Assembly (NCBI RefSeq): GCF_017377775.1
Contig: NZ_JAFVLN010000001.1
Coordinates: 496,001-560,000 of the forward strand
Origin: Streptomyces sp. VRA16 Mangrove soil
Lineage (GTDB): Bacteria > Actinomycetota > Actinomycetes > Streptomycetales > Streptomycetaceae
Direction: 5' to 3'
Length of the DNA: 64,000 bases
Under the pieces are notes generated by a model that saw only the letters and a list, made by a program, of their open reading frames with translations, did not search any database and was not told the DNA's origin. Each line of letters opens with the position of its first letter. Position 1 is the stretch's first letter. A program made the translations under genes and the position numbers. This document shows positions 61,383 through 64,000 of the stretch, piece after piece.

Positions 61383-63014
61383 TCACCTGGCCCAGGGTGC
61401 GTAGAGCGTGCCCTCGGTGCCCAAGACGTGCAGATGCAGCAGATGAGGCCCGTCGTCGTCGGTCGGCCGCGTCACCGCGCGGTCGAGAGCCTTGTCCAGG
61501 TCGTCCGGGTGGTCCGCGTGGTCGGCCGGCACCCCGAACGACATGGCGAGCCGCGCGAAGTCGATCCCGCCGATGTCCGTGCCGGGCACCGGAGCGATGT
61601 CGATCCTGCGGCCCAGCGCCCGCACCGCCCCGTACCCGCCGTTGTCGAGGACCACGAACGTCACCGGCGCCCCGTGCCGCGCCGCAGTCCACAGCGCCTG
61701 CACCGAGTACATCGCCGACCCGTCGCCCAGCACGCACACCACGCGCCGCCGGTCCGCGAGCGCCCGGCCCACCGCGAGCGGCAGGCCCCAGCCGAGCGCC
61801 CCGCTGCCCGTGGTGAGGAACCCGCCCGACAGATCGACGGGCACGCGCGCGTGCAGCACCTCCCGATGGCTGGGGGCCTCCTCCACGAGGACCCGGTCGC
61901 GGGGGAGCCTGCGGTGCAGCTCGTCCAGGACCAGTTCCGGGGTGAGCCGGTCCCCGGCCGGCACCGGCGCCGGCCGGGTGCGCGGCGGAGGTGGTTCCCG
62001 GTCCGACGCGGCGACCGAGGAAGCGAGCGCGGTGAGAGCGGGGCGCAGCGTGGTGACCAGGCTCGTGCCCGTGGGCAGCCACGCCGCCTGCGCCGGATCG
62101 CAGTCCAGATGGAACAGGTCGGTGCCGGGCGGGAGCGGCGGGCTGTCGTCGGGTACGTGGTACGTGAACACGGGCGTGCCGAGCGCCACCACCACGTCGT
62201 ACGGGGCCAGGCGCGCCGCCAGCTCCCCGGCCAGCGGCGGCAGGAACCCCTGGAACAGCGGATGCGACTCGGGGAAACCGGAGCGGCCGGACAGCGGGCT
62301 GATCCACACCCCGGCCCGGATCCGCTCGGCCAGCGCGACCGCCTGATCGAGCGCGCCCTCGTCGTCCACGCCCTGGCCGATCACCAGCGCGGGCCGCGCG
62401 CACGCGTCGAGGCGGGCGGCGAGCGCGGCGAGCGCGTCCGGGTCCGCGGTGAAACCGGCGTGCACCGCACGGGGCGGCACCGGCTGCGCCGGCTCGTCCC
62501 AGTCGTCCTCCGGTACGGAGACGAAGACCGGCCCGCGCGGTGGCGTCATCGCGATCCGGTGCGCCTCGGCGAGCACGGCCGGGACGTCGGCGGCGCGCTC
62601 CGGCTGGCGCGCGAACTTCACGTACGGCCGCGGGAACTGCGCCGGCTCGTCGACGCCGAGGAACGGACGCAGCTGGATCAGGGAGCGGGCCTGCTGCCCG
62701 GCGACGATCACCAGCGGCACCCGGTCCCGGTAGGCGTTGAAGACATTGCCCAGCGCGTGGCCGACCCCGCCCGCCGAGTGCAGCGAGACGAACCCGGCGC
62801 GCCCCGTGCCCAGGGCGTGCCCCGCCGCCATCGCCACCGCCGACGCCTCCTGGAGCCCGAGGACGTAACGGAAGTCGTCGGGCCAGTCGCGGAACATGCG
62901 CAGTTCCGTGGAGCCCGGATTGCCGAACACGGTCGTCATGCCGGTCGCGCGCAACAGCCCGACGACCGCCTCCCTGACCGTCGTCCCCGCGTCGCCGCTG
63001 TCCGGTGTCGTCAT
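61383..63014 (-). CDS. mdlC: Benzoylformate decarboxylase-like ThDP enzyme
   Basis: A 543-residue thiamine-diphosphate enzyme. The residues known for benzoylformate decarboxylase are visible: S35 in GNPGSTEL, E56 in GLQEASAVAMAAGHA (cofactor-activating Glu) and H79 in SLHSAGGVGHAL. The ThDP/Mg motif is GDGSAMYSVQALW near 425. It would convert an aryl or branched 2-keto acid to the aldehyde. The gene is sandwiched between the second permease (4-nt gap) and the ATPase (9-nt gap) of one importer, so the transported compound is likely its substrate or a precursor. Other 2-keto-acid decarboxylases or acetolactate-synthase-like enzymes remain possible. Confidence 0.82.
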   Translation of the reverse strand: MTTPDSGDAGTTVREAVVGLLRATGMTTVFGNPGSTELRMFRDWPDDFRYVLGLQEASAVAMAAGHALGTGRAGFVSLHSAGGVGHALGNVFNAYRDRVPLVIVAGQQARSLIQLRPFLGVDEPAQFPRPYVKFARQPERAADVPAVLAEAHRIAMTPPRGPVFVSVPEDDWDEPAQPVPPRAVHAGFTADPDALAALAARLDACARPALVIGQGVDDEGALDQAVALAERIRAGVWISPLSGRSGFPESHPLFQGFLPPLAGELAARLAPYDVVVALGTPVFTYHVPDDSPPLPPGTDLFHLDCDPAQAAWLPTGTSLVTTLRPALTALASSVAASDREPPPPRTRPAPVPAGDRLTPELVLDELHRRLPRDRVLVEEAPSHREVLHARVPVDLSGGFLTTGSGALGWGLPLAVGRALADRRRVVCVLGDGSAMYSVQALWTAARHGAPVTFVVLDNGGYGAVRALGRRIDIAPVPGTDIGGIDFARLAMSFGVPADHADHPDDLDKALDRAVTRPTDDDGPHLLHLHVLGTEGTLYAPWAR

Positions 63015-63018
63015 GCCG

Positions 63019-63807
63019 TCAGGCCGTCCTTCCCGTGCCGAGCAGTCGTCTCTCCAGAACCAGCAGGCCGGTGTTGAGCAGATACCCCAGAACGCCGAGG
63101 AGCATGAGCGCCGCCCACACGGTGAGCAGATCCGAGCGGGACTGGGCGTCGGTGAGGGTGAAGCCGATCCCGTTCTCGGTGCCCGGCAGCAGCTCCGAGA
63201 ACACCATCAGGATCAGCGCGAGCGACAGGCTCAGCCGCAGCCCGGCGAAGATCCGGGGCAGCGCGGACGGCACGATCACGAACCGCAGCCGTTCGAGCGG
63301 GGAGAGCCGCAGCACGGACGCGACGTCCAGGCGCAGCGGATCGGTGCCCCGGGCGCCCTCCGCCGTGTTCACCAGGACCGGCCACACCGCGCTGAACACG
63401 ATCGAGGCGATCTGCATCGGCGTACCGAAGTCGAAGACGACGACGAACACCGGGACCAGCGCGGGCGGCGGCACCGCCCGCGCGAACTGGAGCACCGGAT
63501 CGCACAGCGCGTACACCCGCCGCGAGCGCCCGATCGCCACGCCGAGGGCGATCCCCACGGCCGCGGCGAGCAGGAACCCGGCCGCCATCCGGCCGAGACT
63601 CGGCCCGATCGTGTCGACCGCGGCGTCCGTCAGGAACAGATGACCGGCCGGGCCGGAGAACCACAGGTCGTACGCGTGCCGACCGATGCGCGAGGGCGGC
63701 GGGAAGAACACACTGCCGTGCGTCCGGGCCGCCAGCTCCCACATGCCGACGGCGAGGGCGAGGACCGGCAGGCGCAGCAGATCACCGAGTGCGGGCCGCC
63801 GGGTCAC
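63019..63807 (-). CDS. ABC permease, SsuC/TauC type
   Basis: A 262-residue permease with helices at about 10-25, 58-80, 95-115, 120-140, 180-200 and 225-245. The family segment ARAVPPPALVPVFVVVFDFG (about 104-123) and the coupling loop DPLRLDVASVLRLSPLERLRF are visible. GTG 63807 overlaps the stop of the upstream permease gene by 4 nt; a GTG at 63837 in the same frame would extend into that gene. It forms a heterodimer with the permease running off the edge. Confidence 0.9.
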   Translation of the reverse strand: MTRRPALGDLLRLPVLALAVGMWELAARTHGSVFFPPPSRIGRHAYDLWFSGPAGHLFLTDAAVDTIGPSLGRMAAGFLLAAAVGIALGVAIGRSRRVYALCDPVLQFARAVPPPALVPVFVVVFDFGTPMQIASIVFSAVWPVLVNTAEGARGTDPLRLDVASVLRLSPLERLRFVIVPSALPRIFAGLRLSLSLALILMVFSELLPGTENGIGFTLTDAQSRSDLLTVWAALMLLGVLGYLLNTGLLVLERRLLGTGRTA

Positions 63808-64000
63808 GGCCGCGCGCCCCGCCGCTCGGGCGTCCACGGGAACAACCGCCGTTCGCCCCAGACCAGTACGCCGTTGACGGCCAGGCCGAGCGCGCCCGCC
63901 CAGACCACCCCCGCGAGCACGTCCCGGGTGCCGTCCGTGGCGAGCTGGGCCTGGGCGATGAAGATGCCGAGCCCCTCACCGAACCCGGACAGCAGCTCCG
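63804..64000 (-). CDS. ABC permease, SsuC/TauC type, C-terminal part only
   Basis: The last 64 codons of a second permease of the same importer; the 5' part lies outside the window. Visible are a periplasmic segment EGLGIFIAQAQLATDGT, a final helix LAGVVWAGALGLAVNGVLVW and a short basic C-terminus ending RRGARP. Its stop TGA overlaps the next permease start by 4 nt. Two different permeases in one importer are common for thiamine-precursor and aromatic sulfonate transporters. Confidence 0.8.
   Translation of the reverse strand, partial: ELLSGFGEGLGIFIAQAQLATDGTRDVLAGVVWAGALGLAVNGVLVWGERRLFPWTPERRGARP

Noticed and set aside
1..64000. CRISPR array, prophage, insertion sequence, tRNA or rRNA genes
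   Set aside because: I saw no regularly spaced direct repeats, no integrase or transposase, no terminal inverted repeats and no tRNA-like or rRNA-like sequence.

Overview
The window is very GC-rich, densely packed actinobacterial chromosome, most probably Streptomyces. GC-ending codons dominate, starts are often GTG, many genes overlap by 4 nt (ATGA/GTGA), secreted enzymes carry Tat-type twin-arginine leaders, and regulators of the LacI, IclR and AraC families are frequent. I see no rRNA, tRNA, CRISPR array, insertion sequence or phage genes. All calls come from reading the sequence; no database search was run.

Left part (1-8700): a fructan/sucrose locus. It holds part of a sugar ABC importer (permease and binding protein), a secreted GH32 enzyme, a PfkB-type fructokinase, a second, cytoplasmic GH32 enzyme and a LacI-family regulator. 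Three copies of a CTAWCACGTGWTAG-like palindrome sit at the three promoters. An unrelated small membrane protein and a histidine phosphatase lie among them.

9015-17949: a bleomycin-hydrolase-like C1 peptidase, a cytochrome P450, and a large Pls/PosA-type membrane synthetase (A, T, membrane segments, three hexapeptide-repeat domains) followed by an M1 aminopeptidase. This is the synthetase/depolymerase arrangement of cationic homo-poly(amino acid) loci. An alpha/beta hydrolase follows.

17954-39432: a two-armed catabolic island around an IclR regulator. The left (minus) arm encodes a secreted beta-helix protein, an oxidoreductase, a complete sugar ABC importer (without ATPase), an epimerase, a DHDPS/KDG-type lyase, a 2-hydroxyacid dehydrogenase, an FAH-family hydrolase, and after a LysR remnant another oxidoreductase with an AraC/VOC pair. 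The right (plus) arm encodes a class III aminotransferase, an enolase-superfamily acid-sugar dehydratase, an amidohydrolase, an SDR, a second beta-helix protein and a tandem GNAT. The two beta-helix genes share a nearly identical 477-bp segment in inverted orientation. Together the genes suggest extracellular cleavage of a polymer, uptake of the product and its breakdown to central metabolites; the substrate is not evident.

39433-49376: a decayed stretch, a small membrane protein, cyanase, a complete six-gene Mrp cation/proton antiporter operon with an A-B fusion, and an APC-type permease.

49360-52409: a compact three-gene module made of an EACC1-like small protein, a caspase-like protease and an unrecognised 556-residue helical protein. 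It is the best candidate here for a conflict/cell-death system that has not been characterised.

52546-60093: an oligopeptide-type ABC importer whose operon includes anhydro-N-acetylmuramic acid kinase and a beta-lactamase-fold serine hydrolase, pointing to muropeptide salvage. 60615-64000: an SsuABC/TauABC-type importer with a benzoylformate-decarboxylase-like ThDP enzyme inside the operon; it runs off the right edge.
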